Source: Candidatus Contendobacter odensis Run_B_J11 | GTDB lineage: Bacteria; Pseudomonadota; Gammaproteobacteria; Competibacterales; Competibacteraceae | Reading direction: 5' to 3' | Length of the DNA: 64,000 nucleotides | Assembly (NCBI RefSeq): GCF_000531125.1 | Contig: NZ_CBTK010000261.1 | Location: 1-64,000 of the forward strand | Shown: piece by piece, positions 32,758 to 44,134 of the stretch | Layout of the letters: every line of letters begins with the position of its first letter | Position numbering within the stretch: position 1 is the first letter of the stretch | The notes under the pieces: model-generated | What the model saw: only the letters and a program-made list of their open reading frames with translations | What the model was told of the DNA's origin: nothing | Database searches by the model: none | Program-made: the position numbers and the translations under genes

Positions 32758-35469
32758 ATGATCAGCAGCTTACCTCCCGCCCCAGCCTTCCCCCGCAAGG
32801 AGGGAGGGAGTGACAGCGGCGAAGAAATCCGCACCACCTGCCCCTATTGCGGAGTGGGTTGCGGGGTAAAGGTCACGGTGGATGCCGATGGTCAGGCGCA
32901 GGTGACGGGCGACGAGCGCCATCCCGCAAATTACGGACGGCTGTGTTCGAAAGGCGCGGCGCTAGGCGAAACTCTGAGTCTCGATGATCGCCTGCTTTAT
33001 CCTGAAATCCACGGACGGCGCGCGACATGGGATGAAGCGCTGGACGCAGTTGCCGCCGGTTTTCGCAACGCGCTGGCTGAACACGGTCCCGACGCCATCG
33101 CCTTCTATGTTTCCGGGCAGTTGCTCACTGAGGATTACTACGTCGCCAACAAGCTGATGAAGGGTTGTTTCGGCAGCGCCAACATCGACACCAATTCGCG
33201 GCTGTGCATGTCCTCTTCAGTGGCGGGACATCAACGGGCCTTCGGTTCCGACACCGTGCCGGGTTGCTATGAGGACTTGGAGGACGCTGATCTGGTGGTG
33301 CTGGTCGGCTCCAATCTGGCCTGGTGTCATCCGGTGCTGTATCAGCGCATTCTCGCCGCCCGCGAACAACGCGCCGGCAAACCCCGGCTGGTGGTGATCG
33401 ATCCGCGCCGCACCGCCACTTGCGAGGCCGCCGAAATCCATTTGCCGCTCAAACCGGGTTCGGATACCGCGCTGTTCAACGGTCTGCTGGCGCATCTCTA
33501 TCAGCAGGATCGGTTGAATCCAGAGTTTCTCGATCGGCATGTCGCCGGTTTCTGGTCAGCGTATCAGGCCGCCAAGGCGGTTGCGCCCAACATTCCGACC
33601 GTGGCCGCCAAAACCGGTTTGTCGGAAAGCGCGGTCGCCGAGTTCTATGGTCTCTGGGGCCGAACTCATAAAGTGGTGACGGTGTACTCGCAGGGCGTGA
33701 ACCAGTCTTCTTATGGCAGCGACAAGGTGAATGCGATCATCAACTGCCATCTCGCCACCGGGCGGATTGGTCAGCCGGGAATGGGGCCGTTCTCTGTCAC
33801 CGGTCAGCCGAACGCGATGGGAGGGCGTGAAGTCGGCGGGCTGGCCAGTCAATTGGCGGCGCACATGGATTTCGCGCCGGAGGCGGTCGAACGGGTGCGA
33901 CGCTTTTGGAAAGCGCCCGCCATCGCCAGTCGCCCCGGCTTAAAAGCAGTTGAACTATTTCAGGCGGTCGCCGACACCAAAATCAAGGCGCTGTGGATCA
34001 TGGGCACTAATCCACTGGTGAGTCTGCCGGACGCCGACGCGGCGCGGGAAGCGTTGCGGCGCTGCCCGCTGGTGATTGTCTCCGATGCGGTGGCGGATAC
34101 CGACACCGTGCGTTTGGCGCAGATCAAGCTGCCGGCGCTGACCTGGGGCGAGAAGGAAGGCGCGGTGACCAACTCCGAGCGGCGAATTTCCCGGCAGCGG
34201 GCGTTTTTGCCGCCGCCGGGCGAGGCGCAACCCGATTGGTGGGCGATGACTCAGGTAGCGCGGCGGTTGGGATTCGGCGCCCTGTTTCCCTACGAATCGC
34301 CAGCGGCCATTTTTCGCGAACACGCGGCGTTGTCGGGTTTTGAAAACGAGGGTCGCCGCGATTTCGACATTTCCGCGCTGGCCGATCTCACCGATGACGG
34401 TTACGACGCCTTGCCGCCGGTGCAATGGCCGTTGCCGCGTGGCGCAACCACAGGCGCTACGCGCCTGTTTGGCGAAGGCGGCTTTTTCACCGCCGATGGT
34501 AAAGCCCGCTGCATCGCGGTCGGCGAACGGTCGCCCGCGTATGCGGTGGACAAGAGCTTTCCGCTGATCCTTAATAGTGGCCGGATTCGTGATCAGTGGC
34601 ACACCATGACCCGTACCGGCAAAACGGCGCGACTGACCGGCCATATTCCAGAACCCTATGTTGAGATTCATCCGGTAGACGCGCTGGCCTGCGGCGTTAG
34701 CGAGAACGGGCTGGCGCGGGTGCAGAGTCGCTGGGGTGAAGTCATTGTCCGGGTGCGAACCAGCGCGGAACAGCAGCCGGGTAGCGTGTTCGCACCGATG
34801 CACTGGGGTTCGCCGCTGGCGCCACAGGGACGGGTCAACGCGGCAGTCAATCCGGCGGTCGATCCGCTGTCCGGTCAGCCGGAATTGAAGCACACCCCAG
34901 TGCGGGTGCAGGCGTACCGCCCACGCTGGCATGGCTTCCTGTTGTGCCGCGAAGCCATTGAACCGCCGACGGTGGAGTATCGGGTCAGCGTGCGCGAGCG
35001 GGCCTGCTGGCGCTATGAACTGGCGGGCGAAAATGTGATTGGCGATTGGCCGGACTGGGCGCGGACTCTGTTCGGCGACGATCCGGGCTGGGAATGGCTG
35101 GAATTCGCCGATGCGGGCACGGGGCGCTATCGGGGCGCGGTGCTGGCTGAGGGACGACTACAGGCTTGCCTGTTCGTTGCGCCGACTCACGAATTGCCGC
35201 TGCGTGGCTGGCTGGCTGGACTGTTCGCGGCAGCGGAACTCGGTGTTGCTGAACACGCCAGTTTGTTAGCCGGTCGGCCAAGGCCGGGCCAGCGGGATTG
35301 CGGACGGATCGTTTGCGCCTGTTTTGGCGTCGGGTTGAACGCGCTGACGACCGCCATTCGCGATCAGGGTTTGGCGACGCCGGAAGCGATTGGCGCGACG
35401 CTGAAAGCGGGCAGCAATTGCGGGTCTTGTGTGCCGGAATTGCGGCAACTCATTCAGGAGTACGGCTGA
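32758..35469 (+). CDS. nasA: Assimilatory nitrate reductase catalytic subunit NasA
   Basis: 903 residues. Mo-bis-MGD oxidoreductase of the NasA/NarB/NapA type, cytoplasmic. N-terminal 4Fe-4S motif CPYCGVGCGV with the fourth Cys in GRLCSKGAAL; cofactor-binding stretch SNLAWCHPVLYQR; C-terminal molybdopterin domain. After about residue 830 there is a BFD-type 2Fe-2S domain (CACFGVG...SNCGSCVPELRQL), an electron entry module found in many NasA proteins. The first 22 or so residues (SSLPPAPAFPRKEGG) are encoded by the dispersed repeat at 32771-32812. ATG 32758 is preceded by GGGAGG. Overlaps convergent mobB by 20 bases. Confidence 0.93.
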   Translation: MISSLPPAPAFPRKEGGSDSGEEIRTTCPYCGVGCGVKVTVDADGQAQVTGDERHPANYGRLCSKGAALGETLSLDDRLLYPEIHGRRATWDEALDAVAAGFRNALAEHGPDAIAFYVSGQLLTEDYYVANKLMKGCFGSANIDTNSRLCMSSSVAGHQRAFGSDTVPGCYEDLEDADLVVLVGSNLAWCHPVLYQRILAAREQRAGKPRLVVIDPRRTATCEAAEIHLPLKPGSDTALFNGLLAHLYQQDRLNPEFLDRHVAGFWSAYQAAKAVAPNIPTVAAKTGLSESAVAEFYGLWGRTHKVVTVYSQGVNQSSYGSDKVNAIINCHLATGRIGQPGMGPFSVTGQPNAMGGREVGGLASQLAAHMDFAPEAVERVRRFWKAPAIASRPGLKAVELFQAVADTKIKALWIMGTNPLVSLPDADAAREALRRCPLVIVSDAVADTDTVRLAQIKLPALTWGEKEGAVTNSERRISRQRAFLPPPGEAQPDWWAMTQVARRLGFGALFPYESPAAIFREHAALSGFENEGRRDFDISALADLTDDGYDALPPVQWPLPRGATTGATRLFGEGGFFTADGKARCIAVGERSPAYAVDKSFPLILNSGRIRDQWHTMTRTGKTARLTGHIPEPYVEIHPVDALACGVSENGLARVQSRWGEVIVRVRTSAEQQPGSVFAPMHWGSPLAPQGRVNAAVNPAVDPLSGQPELKHTPVRVQAYRPRWHGFLLCREAIEPPTVEYRVSVRERACWRYELAGENVIGDWPDWARTLFGDDPGWEWLEFADAGTGRYRGAVLAEGRLQACLFVAPTHELPLRGWLAGLFAAAELGVAEHASLLAGRPRPGQRDCGRIVCACFGVGLNALTTAIRDQGLATPEAIGATLKAGSNCGSCVPELRQLIQEYG
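32771..32812. repeat. C/G-rich hairpin repeat inside nasA (copy h)
   Basis: TACCTCCCGCCCCAGCCTTC then CCCCGCAAGGAGGGAGGG; differs from the DUF559-flanking copy f by a few bases over its length and is in the frame that encodes LPPAPAFPRKEGG, almost the peptide encoded at the DUF559 C-terminus. Confidence 0.8.
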
Positions 35470-35968
35470 ACTGGACGATAAAATCGGCGATGCCGTCCAC
35501 GTCATCCAGCGAAAATATCGGCAGTTCCGGGCGGCCATATTCGGATAGATCGCGCAGTGGATCACAGGCCACCGCGATCACGGTGCGGTCGTCGGGAAAG
35601 CGCGGCGGTTTATTGACCGCGTGAGGCCGCCAAATTTCCAGCTTGGGATAAGCGCCGCTTTTCCAACCTTCCACCAGCACTAAATCCACCGGTTGCAGGT
35701 GAGTCAGCAGTTCGGCCAGCGGCGGTTCCGGTGCTTCACGCAATTCGTGTAGCAAGGCCCAGCGCTGGCCCGTCGCCAAAATCACTTCTTGCGCGCCCGC
35801 CTCACGATGGCGGTAGGTATCCTTGCCGGGCACATCCAGATCGACATCGTGATGGGCATGTTTGAGAGTGGATACCGTCAGACCGTGTACCCACAATCGG
35901 GGAATCAGAGCGACGATCAGCGTGGTTTTACCGCAACCGCTCCAACCGCTGATCCCCAGAACTTTCAC
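35450..35968 (-). CDS. mobB: Molybdopterin-guanine dinucleotide biosynthesis adaptor MobB
   Basis: 172 residues, P-loop GTPase: GWSGCGKTTL at residue 8, LKHAHHDVDLD switch-like segment, DLVLVEGWKSG. MobB binds GTP and helps MobA form the bis-MGD cofactor needed by NarG and NasA. Start is GTG 35968 overlapping the mobA stop (GTGA). Confidence 0.93.
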   Translation of the reverse strand: MKVLGISGWSGCGKTTLIVALIPRLWVHGLTVSTLKHAHHDVDLDVPGKDTYRHREAGAQEVILATGQRWALLHELREAPEPPLAELLTHLQPVDLVLVEGWKSGAYPKLEIWRPHAVNKPPRFPDDRTVIAVACDPLRDLSEYGRPELPIFSLDDVDGIADFIVQFSRTPE

Positions 35969-36627
35969 GATTTGTCCTTAAGGCGCGGCCAATCGGCTTC
36001 CAGTTGTGCCAGATCGTCCGGGGTATTGATGTTGCGGAACCGCAGCGATTCGTCGGGAAATTCCACTGGAGCTGGACAGTGACGTTGCAGCCAGCGCCCG
36101 GCATTGCCAGCACCCGTCGCTAGATAATCGGCCAGATCGTCCTGCAACCGGACCGGTACTAACGCAAATACCGGTTGCCAGTACTCGTCACGGTATCTCA
36201 CGCTCACCGTCGCCTGCTCTCGCTCCAGCGCCGCCACCATTCTCTGGGCATAGTCGGGGGGCAATAACGGTGAATCGCAGGGCGCGATTAAAACATACGG
36301 GGTTCTGGCTACCCGCAGCGCGGCCAGAATCCCCGCCAACGGACCTCGAAAGTCACGGTCGCTATCGCTGACCACCTGGCAACCGAATCGCTGGTAAAGC
36401 TCCAGATGGCGGTTGGCGCTGATCAGCAGCTCTGCGACCTGCGGCTGCAACCGACGGAGGCTATGTGTGATCAGCGGTTCGCCGGCCAGTGGCAGCAGCC
36501 CTTTGTCGTGTCCACCCATCCGCTCGGCGCGACCACCGGCGAGAAGGACACCGGTCAGATCGGTCAAGTTTAAGTCGTGGAAACTACAAACTGATTGTTC
36601 GGAAGATGGGACTCCGGGTGTTCGCAT
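35965..36627 (-). CDS. mobA: Molybdenum cofactor guanylyltransferase MobA
   Basis: 220 residues, nucleotidyltransferase fold: GVLLAGGRAERMGGHDKGLL (GTP-binding signature) and APCDSPLLPPD (metal site). Attaches GMP to molybdopterin. About 20 residues precede the usual start; a later start cannot be excluded, but the ATG at 36627 is the only clear one before the signature. Confidence 0.93.
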   Translation of the reverse strand: MRTPGVPSSEQSVCSFHDLNLTDLTGVLLAGGRAERMGGHDKGLLPLAGEPLITHSLRRLQPQVAELLISANRHLELYQRFGCQVVSDSDRDFRGPLAGILAALRVARTPYVLIAPCDSPLLPPDYAQRMVAALEREQATVSVRYRDEYWQPVFALVPVRLQDDLADYLATGAGNAGRWLQRHCPAPVEFPDESLRFRNINTPDDLAQLEADWPRLKDKS

Positions 36628-36659
36628 ACTTCCAGCCCATTCATGATTAGCGTCTCAGC

Positions 36660-36700
36660 CAAGCTGGCTCCTCTCCCTTTGCGAGAGAGGAGCCAGAGGT
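36660..36700. repeat. C/G-rich hairpin repeat (copy i)
   Basis: TGGCTCCTCTC ... GAGAGGAGCCA, an 11-bp perfect stem, between mobA and gltD. No T-run on either strand. Degenerate member of the hairpin family. Confidence 0.55.
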
Positions 36701-36709
36701 ATGGAACGA

Positions 36710-38146
36710 TCAGACCGGCAATTCCGAGCTACCCATCAGATACTCGTCAACCGCTCGGGCGCATTGTCGACCTTCACGAATGGCCCACACCACCAGTGAT
36801 TGTCCACGCCGCATATCGCCGGCAGTGAACAGCTTGTTGACGGAGGTCTGATAGTCCTCTTCTCCGGCGCGAATGTTGCCGCGTTCATCCAGCGCTACGC
36901 CTAATTCGCCTAACATGCCGGTGTGAACCGGATGAACAAAGCCCATCGCCAGCAGCACCAACCCCGCCTTAATCTCGAAAGCGCTGTCAGCCATTTCAAC
37001 CATAACCTGTCGCCCGTTGCGCTCCTGCCATTCCAACCGCACGATCCGAATGGCCGTTACTCGACCGTCCTGACCGACAAAGGCTTGAGTGGCGACCGCC
37101 CAATCGCGTTCACAGCCTTCTTCCTGAGAGGAAGAGGTACGCAGCTTCAACGGCCAATTCGGCCACGTCAGCAGTTTGTTCTCATGCAGGGGCGGCCGGG
37201 GCATGATTTCCAACTGAGTCACCGATCGGGCGCCTTGCCGGATCGAAGTACCGACACAATCGGATCCGGTATCACCCCCCCCGATTACTACGACATCCTG
37301 ATTCGTTGCCAAAATCTCCTCATTCGCGATTTTCGCACCGGCCACCCGGCGATTCTGTTGGGTCAGAAAATCCATCGCATAGTGAATACCGCGCAGTTCA
37401 CGCCCTGGCACGGTCAGATCACGCGGTTGTTCGGACCCCCCCGCCAGCACTACGGCATCGAACTCTACCAGTAATGATCGAGCGGGAATGTCGGTGCCGA
37501 CATGGCTGTTGGGGCGGAACTCGACACCCTCGGCTCGCAGTTGCGCCAGGCGACGATCAATCAGCCCAGTTTCCAGCTTGAAGTCAGGGATGCCGTAGTG
37601 CAGCAGGCCACCGATGCGGTCGTTCTTCTCGAACACCACCACATCATGTCCGGCCCGCGCCAATTGTTGGGCGCAGGCCAGTCCGGCGGGTCCGGAACCT
37701 ACAACCGCCACTCGTTTGCCGGTGCGATGGGCGGCGATTTGCGGCGTGACCCAGCCTTCAGCCCAACCGTGATCAATGATGGCGCATTCAATATCCTTAA
37801 TCGTCACCGGTTGAACATTGAAGTTGAGAGTGCAAGACGCTTCACACGGCGCTGGACAGATGCGCCCGGTGAATTCCGGGAAGTTGTTGGTGGAATGCAG
37901 CACCTCCAGCGCCTCGCGCCAGTTGCCCCGATACACCAAATCGTTCCAGTCGGGGATGATGTTATGAACCGGACAGCCGCGATGGCAGTAGGGAATGCCG
38001 CAATCCATACAGCGGGCAGCCTGCTCGCGCACCTGTGGTTCTGCCAGCGGCACCACAAAATCGCGAAAGTGGGTCACCCGTTCAGCAATCGGCGCATAGC
38101 CGTGTTCATGGCGGGCGATTTCCAGAAAACCGGTAGGCTTACCCAT
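36710..38146 (-). CDS. gltD: Glutamate synthase (NADPH), small subunit GltD
   Basis: 478 residues. N-terminal 4Fe-4S region [20 protein letters not shown] site [18 protein letters not shown] site [14 protein letters not shown]. Feeds electrons to GltB. Three bases after gltB, so co-translated. Conserved C-terminal [14 protein letters not shown]. Confidence 0.96.
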   Translation of the reverse strand: MGKPTGFLEIARHEHGYAPIAERVTHFRDFVVPLAEPQVREQAARCMDCGIPYCHRGCPVHNIIPDWNDLVYRGNWREALEVLHSTNNFPEFTGRICPAPCEASCTLNFNVQPVTIKDIECAIIDHGWAEGWVTPQIAAHRTGKRVAVVGSGPAGLACAQQLARAGHDVVVFEKNDRIGGLLHYGIPDFKLETGLIDRRLAQLRAEGVEFRPNSHVGTDIPARSLLVEFDAVVLAGGSEQPRDLTVPGRELRGIHYAMDFLTQQNRRVAGAKIANEEILATNQDVVVIGGGDTGSDCVGTSIRQGARSVTQLEIMPRPPLHENKLLTWPNWPLKLRTSSSQEEGCERDWAVATQAFVGQDGRVTAIRIVRLEWQERNGRQVMVEMADSAFEIKAGLVLLAMGFVHPVHTGMLGELGVALDERGNIRAGEEDYQTSVNKLFTAGDMRRGQSLVVWAIREGRQCARAVDEYLMGSSELPV

Positions 38147-38149
38147 GAG

Positions 38150-41100
38150 TTACGCTCCTACGGCCAGATCGGCCTTGTTGTCATCATGCCGGATGGTAGT
38201 GGATGCTTTGGCCTGCATGTCCTGTAGCGCACGACGGTAATCCAGCGGCATAATCTTGATGAACTTCGGCACGGCTTCGCGCCAATGTTCCAGCACCCGG
38301 CGGGCTGGTTCGCTGCCAGTGTAAAAATAGTGGCGGGCGACCAGAATGTGCAGGCGGAGGGCGTCATGACGCAGCAGGTTTTCAGGCAGCGTGGCTTGTG
38401 CCAGTGTGTTCCACTCGTTGTGAAGCACATGGACGTTAAAGGTCTCCGCAGTGTCATTAAGCGGTTCCAGTACCACCATGTCGCGGTTGGCGCGGCGGAC
38501 AAAGTCGCCGGTCTCATCCAGTACATAGGCGATCCCGCCGCTCATGCCCGCTGCGAAATTGCGACCCGATGGCCCCAGTACCACCACCACACCACCGGTC
38601 ATGTACTCGCAGCCATGGTCACCCACCCCCTCCACCACCGCCACCGCCCCGGAGTTACGTACTGCGAAGCGTTCGCCAGCCACCCCGCGCACATAGCACT
38701 CACCGGCGATAGCGCCGTACAGCACGGTGTTACCGACGATCATGTGATCCTCTGCCCGCCGCTGGCTTTGGGGTGGAGGCTGGATCGCGATGCGCCCGCC
38801 GGACAGCCCTTTGCCCACATAATCGTTGGCCTCACCGTGGAGATCCAGGGTGACGCCCCGCGCCAGAAACCCGCCAAAGCTCTGACCGGCGCTGCCGGTC
38901 AGGTGGATATGAATGGTGTCATCCGGTAAGCCGGCATGGCCGTAGCGCTGAGCGATGACCCCCGACAGCATGGCGCCGACGGTCCGGTCGCTGTTGCGTA
39001 CCGGAGTATCGATTCGCACCGCTTGTCCCGCTTCCAGTGCTGGAGTCGCTTGGGCAATCAACGTGCGATCCAGCACCGTGCTCAACCCGTGATCCTGCGT
39101 TTCGCAATGATGAACCGCGACGCCGGGCGGGGCGGGGGGTACCGCCAGCAGCCGGGTAAAGTCCAGCCCCCGCGCTTTCCAGTGGTGAATGGCGCGGCGC
39201 ATATCCAGTCGATCCGCCCGGCCGATCATCTCGTCGAAGCGGCGGAAGCCGAGTTGCGCCATCAGTTCGCGCACTTCCTGAACCAGGAAGGTGAACAGAT
39301 TGATGACGTGGGCGGGTTGACCGGGAAAGCGTTTGCGCAACTCTGGATCCTGGGTGGCAACTCCCACTGGACAGGTGTTGAGATGGCACTTGCGCATCAT
39401 TACGCAGCCGGCGGCGATCAACGCCGCAGTGCCGAAACCGAACTCATCGGCTCCCAGCATGGCGCCGATCACCACATCCCTGCCGGTACGCAAGCCCCCG
39501 TCCACCTGAACCGCAATCCGCCCGCGCAGCTTATTTTTCACCAGAGTTTGATGGGTTTCGGCCAAGCCGATCTCCCACGGCGATCCCGCATTCTGGATTG
39601 AGGTCAGCGGGCTGGCGCCGGTGCCGCCGTCTTCACCGGAAATAGTGACATGATCGGCATGCGCTTTGGCCACGCCTGCGGCCACCGTGCCGACGCCAAT
39701 TTCGGATACCAGCTTGACGCTAATCGCCGCCTCGGGATTGACATTCTTCAAGTCGAAGATCAGTTGCGCCAAATCTTCAATCGAGTAAATGTCGTGATGA
39801 GGCGGCGGCGAGATCAAGCCCACCCCGGGCGTGGAGTGACGCACCCGGGCGATCCAGTCATTGACCTTGTGGCCGGGGAGTTGACCGCCTTCGCCGGGTT
39901 TAGCCCCTTGCGCCATCTTGATTTGCAAGGTGTCAGCATTGACCAGGTACTCGGCAGTTACCCCGAAGCGGCCAGAGGCCACCTGCTTAATCGCCGAGCG
40001 CAGCGAATCGCCATTTTCCAGCGGGGTATAACGGATTGGATCTTCGCCGCCTTCGCCGGTGTTGGATTTGGCGCCCAATTGGTTCATGGCCAGCGCCAAG
40101 GTGGTATGCGCCTCCCACGAGATCGAGCCGAACGACATCGCGCCGGTTGCCAACCGCTTGACGATTTCGCTCGCCGGTTCCACTTCATCCAGTGGAACCG
40201 GCAAGCCAGTGCCGCGTAGATCGAAGAGACCGCGCAGATTACGCAGACCGTCGTGTTGATCGTCCATGAGCCGGCTATAGGCTTTGAACTGGTGGTAGTC
40301 GCCAGAACGCACCGCATGTTGCAGCAGGGCTACCGTTTCCGGGGTCCAGGCGTGGCGCTCGCCGCGCAACCGGTAGGCCAATTCGCCACCGGCGTCCAGG
40401 GCATTGCGGTACAGCGGAGCGTCGCCAAAAGCCTGACGATGACGAGTAGCGGCTTCTGCGGCGATTTCGGTTAAGCCCACACCTTCGATTACGCCTTGGG
40501 TTCCAGTGAAATAGCGTTCAATAAATTCACTGGATAGGCCCACCGCCTCAAAAATCTGTGCGCCGCAATAGGATTGATAGGTGGAGATGCCCATTTTTGA
40601 CATCACCTTGAGAATGCCTTTAGCAATCGCCTTAGTGTAATGCTCGTGGGCATCCGCCTCGGTCAAGGGCTGCGGCGCGTAGAGCAAGCTGGCGGACAGG
40701 GTATCAAAAGCCAGATAGGGATTGATCGCCTCAGCGCCGTAGCCCGCCAGCAGGCAAAAGTCGTGAACCCGCTTGGCCTCACCGGTTTCCACTACCAACC
40801 CCACTTCGGTGCGTAGACCGGCACGGATCAAATGGTGATGAACTGCGGCCGTGGCGAGCAGGGCGGGAATAGCAATGTGATCAGCGTCCAGCCCCCGGTC
40901 GGACAGAATGATGATGTTGCCACTCCGCCGCACCGTATCAGCGGCCTCACGACACAAGTCTTCCAGTGCCCGTGCCATGCCCGCCGCGCCGCGCTCCACC
41001 GGGTAACAGATGCTCAGGGTACGGGCGCGGAAGGCGCGGTCAACGTGATACTCAATCCGGCGGATCCGCTCCAAGTCGACATTGGCCAGAATCGGACGCT

Positions 41101-42805
41101 TGATCGCCAGCCGCTTCTGGCTGCCGGCGCTGCCCGGATCGAGCAGGTTAGGGCGAGGGCCGATGAAGGAGACCAGCGACATCACCAACGCCTCGCGGAT
41201 CGGATCAATCGGCGGGTTGGTGACTTGGGCGAAGGTCTGCTTGAAGTAGTCGGCCAACAACTTGGGGCGGTCGGAGAGTACCGCCGGCGGGGTGTCACGA
41301 CCCATTGAACCGATGGGGTCTTCGCCGCTAACCGCCATGGGTGTCAGGAAGGCGCGCAGGTCTTCCTGAGTGTAGCCAAAGGCTTGCTGGCGACGCAGCA
41401 GGGTGGGCGCATCGGGCGGCATCGGTCCGACCTCGGTCGGCAAATCCTGGAGGTGAATCTGGGTGGCGTCCAGCCAGGTCTGGTAGGGATGAGCGGCAGC
41501 CAGTTGATCCTTGATCTCGTTGTCATCAATGATGCGGCCCTGCTCCAGGTCGATCAGCAGCATCTTACCCGGTTGTAGCCGCCATTTTTTGACAATCTTT
41601 TCTTCCGGAATCGGCAGGACGCCCATTTCCGAGGCCATGATGACCTGATCGTCGTCGGTCACCAGATAGCGAGCAGGGCGCAGGCCATTGCGGTCGAGGG
41701 TAGCGCCGATCTGGCGACCGTCGGTAAAGGCGATGGCGGCGGGGCCGTCCCACGGTTCCATCAGCGCGGCGTGGTATTCGTAGAAGGCGTGGCGGCGCTG
41801 GTCCATCAGCGGGTTATCCGCCCACGCTTCCGGCACCATCAGCATCATGGCATGGGGCAGTGAGTAACCCCCGGCCAGCAGCAGTTCCAGCGCATTATCG
41901 AAGGTGGCAGAGTCGGAAGCGCCATCGCCGATCAGCGGCCAGAGTTTGTCCAGATCAGCGCCGAGCCGGTCGGATTTCATGTTGTGGCGCCGGGCCAGCA
42001 TCCAGTTGATGTTGCCGCGCAGGGTGTTGATCTCGCCGTTGTGGCAGAGGTAGCGAAACGGGTGCGCCAACGCCCAGGTGGGAAAGGTATTGGTGGAGAA
42101 GCGCTGATGAACCAGCGCCAACGCTGATTCCAGCCGGAGATCCCGCAGATCCGGGTAATACACGCTGAGATTGCTGGCCAGGATCATGCCCTTGTAAACC
42201 AGGGTCCGCGAGGATAACGAGGCGACATAGAATGACAACTGGCGATTTGACTGCGGATCGCCGCTCCAGACGCTGTGATGAGCCTGTTTGCGCAATACGA
42301 ATAATTTGCGTTCAAAAGCGTCGCTGTCGGTACAGCTGGCGCCGCGTTGGATAAAGACTTGGCGGATCACCGGTTCGGTGGGCAGCACACTGTCGCCCAA
42401 GCAGGTGTTGTCGGTCGGCACATCGCGCCAGCCGAGGAGGATTTGGCCTTCGGCGGCAATGCTGCGTTCCAGTGCAGCCTCGCACTGAGTACGGGCGTCA
42501 CGCGGCAAAAAGACCATGCCCACTGCGTATTCGCCGGGGGCTGGAAGAGGGATGCCAATATTGGCGCACTCGGCTCGCAGGAACGCATCGGGAATCTGAA
42601 TCAGGATACCGGCGCCATCACCGGCCAGCGGATCGGCGCCGACCGCGCCGCGATGGCTGAGGTTAGCCAGGATTTCCAGTCCTTGGCGAATGGTTTGGTA
42701 ACTTTTGCGGTTCTTGATATTAACGACGAAGCCGATGCCGCAAGCGTCGTGCTCGTTACGTGGGTCGTAGAGACCCTCGGTGGAGTGCGGGTGAATCACA
42801 GTCAT
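38150..42805 (-). CDS. gltB: Glutamate synthase (NADPH), large subunit GltB
   Basis: About 1551 residues. Class II glutamine amidotransferase at the N-terminus with the nucleophile Cys exposed after a short propeptide ([11 protein letters not shown], residue about 20), then central domain, FMN-binding synthase domain ([35 protein letters not shown]), 3Fe-4S Cys set [19 protein letters not shown], and the GxxGxxxG repeat C-terminal domain. Converts glutamine plus 2-oxoglutarate to glutamate. ATG 42805 has GAGGA six bases away; an ATG two codons upstream sits directly on it. Assimilates ammonium made by NasA/NirBD. Confidence 0.96.
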   Translation of the reverse strand: MTVIHPHSTEGLYDPRNEHDACGIGFVVNIKNRKSYQTIRQGLEILANLSHRGAVGADPLAGDGAGILIQIPDAFLRAECANIGIPLPAPGEYAVGMVFLPRDARTQCEAALERSIAAEGQILLGWRDVPTDNTCLGDSVLPTEPVIRQVFIQRGASCTDSDAFERKLFVLRKQAHHSVWSGDPQSNRQLSFYVASLSSRTLVYKGMILASNLSVYYPDLRDLRLESALALVHQRFSTNTFPTWALAHPFRYLCHNGEINTLRGNINWMLARRHNMKSDRLGADLDKLWPLIGDGASDSATFDNALELLLAGGYSLPHAMMLMVPEAWADNPLMDQRRHAFYEYHAALMEPWDGPAAIAFTDGRQIGATLDRNGLRPARYLVTDDDQVIMASEMGVLPIPEEKIVKKWRLQPGKMLLIDLEQGRIIDDNEIKDQLAAAHPYQTWLDATQIHLQDLPTEVGPMPPDAPTLLRRQQAFGYTQEDLRAFLTPMAVSGEDPIGSMGRDTPPAVLSDRPKLLADYFKQTFAQVTNPPIDPIREALVMSLVSFIGPRPNLLDPGSAGSQKRLAIKRPILANVDLERIRRIEYHVDRAFRARTLSICYPVERGAAGMARALEDLCREAADTVRRSGNIIILSDRGLDADHIAIPALLATAAVHHHLIRAGLRTEVGLVVETGEAKRVHDFCLLAGYGAEAINPYLAFDTLSASLLYAPQPLTEADAHEHYTKAIAKGILKVMSKMGISTYQSYCGAQIFEAVGLSSEFIERYFTGTQGVIEGVGLTEIAAEAATRHRQAFGDAPLYRNALDAGGELAYRLRGERHAWTPETVALLQHAVRSGDYHQFKAYSRLMDDQHDGLRNLRGLFDLRGTGLPVPLDEVEPASEIVKRLATGAMSFGSISWEAHTTLALAMNQLGAKSNTGEGGEDPIRYTPLENGDSLRSAIKQVASGRFGVTAEYLVNADTLQIKMAQGAKPGEGGQLPGHKVNDWIARVRHSTPGVGLISPPPHHDIYSIEDLAQLIFDLKNVNPEAAISVKLVSEIGVGTVAAGVAKAHADHVTISGEDGGTGASPLTSIQNAGSPWEIGLAETHQTLVKNKLRGRIAVQVDGGLRTGRDVVIGAMLGADEFGFGTAALIAAGCVMMRKCHLNTCPVGVATQDPELRKRFPGQPAHVINLFTFLVQEVRELMAQLGFRRFDEMIGRADRLDMRRAIHHWKARGLDFTRLLAVPPAPPGVAVHHCETQDHGLSTVLDRTLIAQATPALEAGQAVRIDTPVRNSDRTVGAMLSGVIAQRYGHAGLPDDTIHIHLTGSAGQSFGGFLARGVTLDLHGEANDYVGKGLSGGRIAIQPPPQSQRRAEDHMIVGNTVLYGAIAGECYVRGVAGERFAVRNSGAVAVVEGVGDHGCEYMTGGVVVVLGPSGRNFAAGMSGGIAYVLDETGDFVRRANRDMVVLEPLNDTAETFNVHVLHNEWNTLAQATLPENLLRHDALRLHILVARHYFYTGSEPARRVLEHWREAVPKFIKIMPLDYRRALQDMQAKASTTIRHDDNKADLAVGA

Positions 42806-42967
42806 GATCATTCCTCAAAAAACGGCGGCTGGCGGCATTCGGTGCGCTGGCGGATCCGCAAATAGAATTTTTTGATGCAATTCGCATACTACCGACCCCT
42901 TGACCGGTCATGCAACCGTCCAGAGGATCGGCATGGCTCTGTTGATTAGAACGCAGTGGCAGGCCAT

Positions 42968-44134
42968 TTATTCCTTTAACCGGTGCTGCTCCATGGATTC
43001 ATGCCATGCCGCTTCCTCGGCGTGCAAATATAAACCGGTAGTATCGAGCCGGGCATGGCGGGCGTTGCGCTGTAGAAAGCGGAGATCAATGCCGGCGTCG
43101 GCCTGGTGGGTAATGCTGGTGTGGCGGAACCAGTGGGTAGACGCTCGGCGCAGCTTCTCCGCCTGATGCGGATCGTCCAGTTCCATCCGTGCGGCGGTTT
43201 TTCCTACTAACTCCTTAATAATACGGTAAATCATGTTATCGCCAATACCTGCCGTCCCTTTGAGATTAAGGATTAGCGGTGTGGTTTCGTCGGGTACAGG
43301 CAAGGGGAGCAAGCTGTAAAAACGCCGATAATCCCGCAGGGCTTGCAACATATCCTGATTAACCGGCACCTGAGCTTCCTTGTGCCCCTTGCCGATGACA
43401 TGCCACCACCAGCGTCCCCGAATTTGGGTAAAGCTGCTCATGGTGTGACCGGCAACTTCGCTAACCCGGGGTCCCAGCAAATAGAGCAGGGCGATTAAAT
43501 AGCGGGTACGGGCGTAATGCTGGCAGTCACGCTCGCTGTCACGCGGCAGGGATTCGACGGTGGACAACAGCGCCTGCCATTGGTCGTGTTCGAGAAAACG
43601 TTCGATTTGGCGCAGCGACTGATGACGGTTACGGCGACGGGTTAATGCGATTGGATTCCCAGCCAGATAGCCTGCTTTGACCAGATAACTGAACAGTGAG
43701 TTGATAATCAGCATAGCCAGTTTGCGACTGGCGGGACTGAGTGGTCCCATAAAAGGTCGCCAGCGGGGATTGAAGCGCGGTGCCTTTGGCCCGCACCAGC
43801 GATCACGAGGTTGCGGGTTAGCGAGAAAGATTTCGTACAGGATGCAATCTTCGCGGGTCAAACTGGACAAGGGTTTGCCGCGCTCCAGCAGCGCCCATAA
43901 CAACAGGCGTTCCGCTTCCTTACGATAGTTGCGCAGGGTTTGCGGCGAGTCGTGAAATTCCGCCAGCCAGGTTTGAACAGCTTCGAGGTCATTGCCAGCG
44001 GCTAATTGGCAAACGACCTCGGGACCGGCGCGATTGCTGCCGGCGCGACCATCAAAAGCTTCCGGTATCCGTAACAATTCCAGTGGCTGGGGGGGCGTCA
44101 TTCCTGAAGCAGGAACCAAAGTAGTAAGGCGCAT
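42968..44134 (-). CDS. Tyrosine recombinase / integrase
   Basis: About 388 residues. N-terminal SAM-like core-binding domain (VQTWLAEFHDSPQTLRNYRK) and a C-terminal catalytic domain with the full set: Arg in LLGPRVSEV (about 223), Lys in GKGHKEAQ, HWFRHTSITH (H-x-x-R, about 336), His in NARHARLDTTGLYLHA and the Tyr nucleophile just after (about 367). The TTGLYLHA ending is like phage and integron-type enzymes. No partner excisionase, phage or tRNA gene is near it. ATG 44134 chosen; a GTG at 44146 is in frame. Confidence 0.88.
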   Translation of the reverse strand: MRLTTLVPASGMTPPQPLELLRIPEAFDGRAGSNRAGPEVVCQLAAGNDLEAVQTWLAEFHDSPQTLRNYRKEAERLLLWALLERGKPLSSLTREDCILYEIFLANPQPRDRWCGPKAPRFNPRWRPFMGPLSPASRKLAMLIINSLFSYLVKAGYLAGNPIALTRRRNRHQSLRQIERFLEHDQWQALLSTVESLPRDSERDCQHYARTRYLIALLYLLGPRVSEVAGHTMSSFTQIRGRWWWHVIGKGHKEAQVPVNQDMLQALRDYRRFYSLLPLPVPDETTPLILNLKGTAGIGDNMIYRIIKELVGKTAARMELDDPHQAEKLRRASTHWFRHTSITHQADAGIDLRFLQRNARHARLDTTGLYLHAEEAAWHESMEQHRLKE

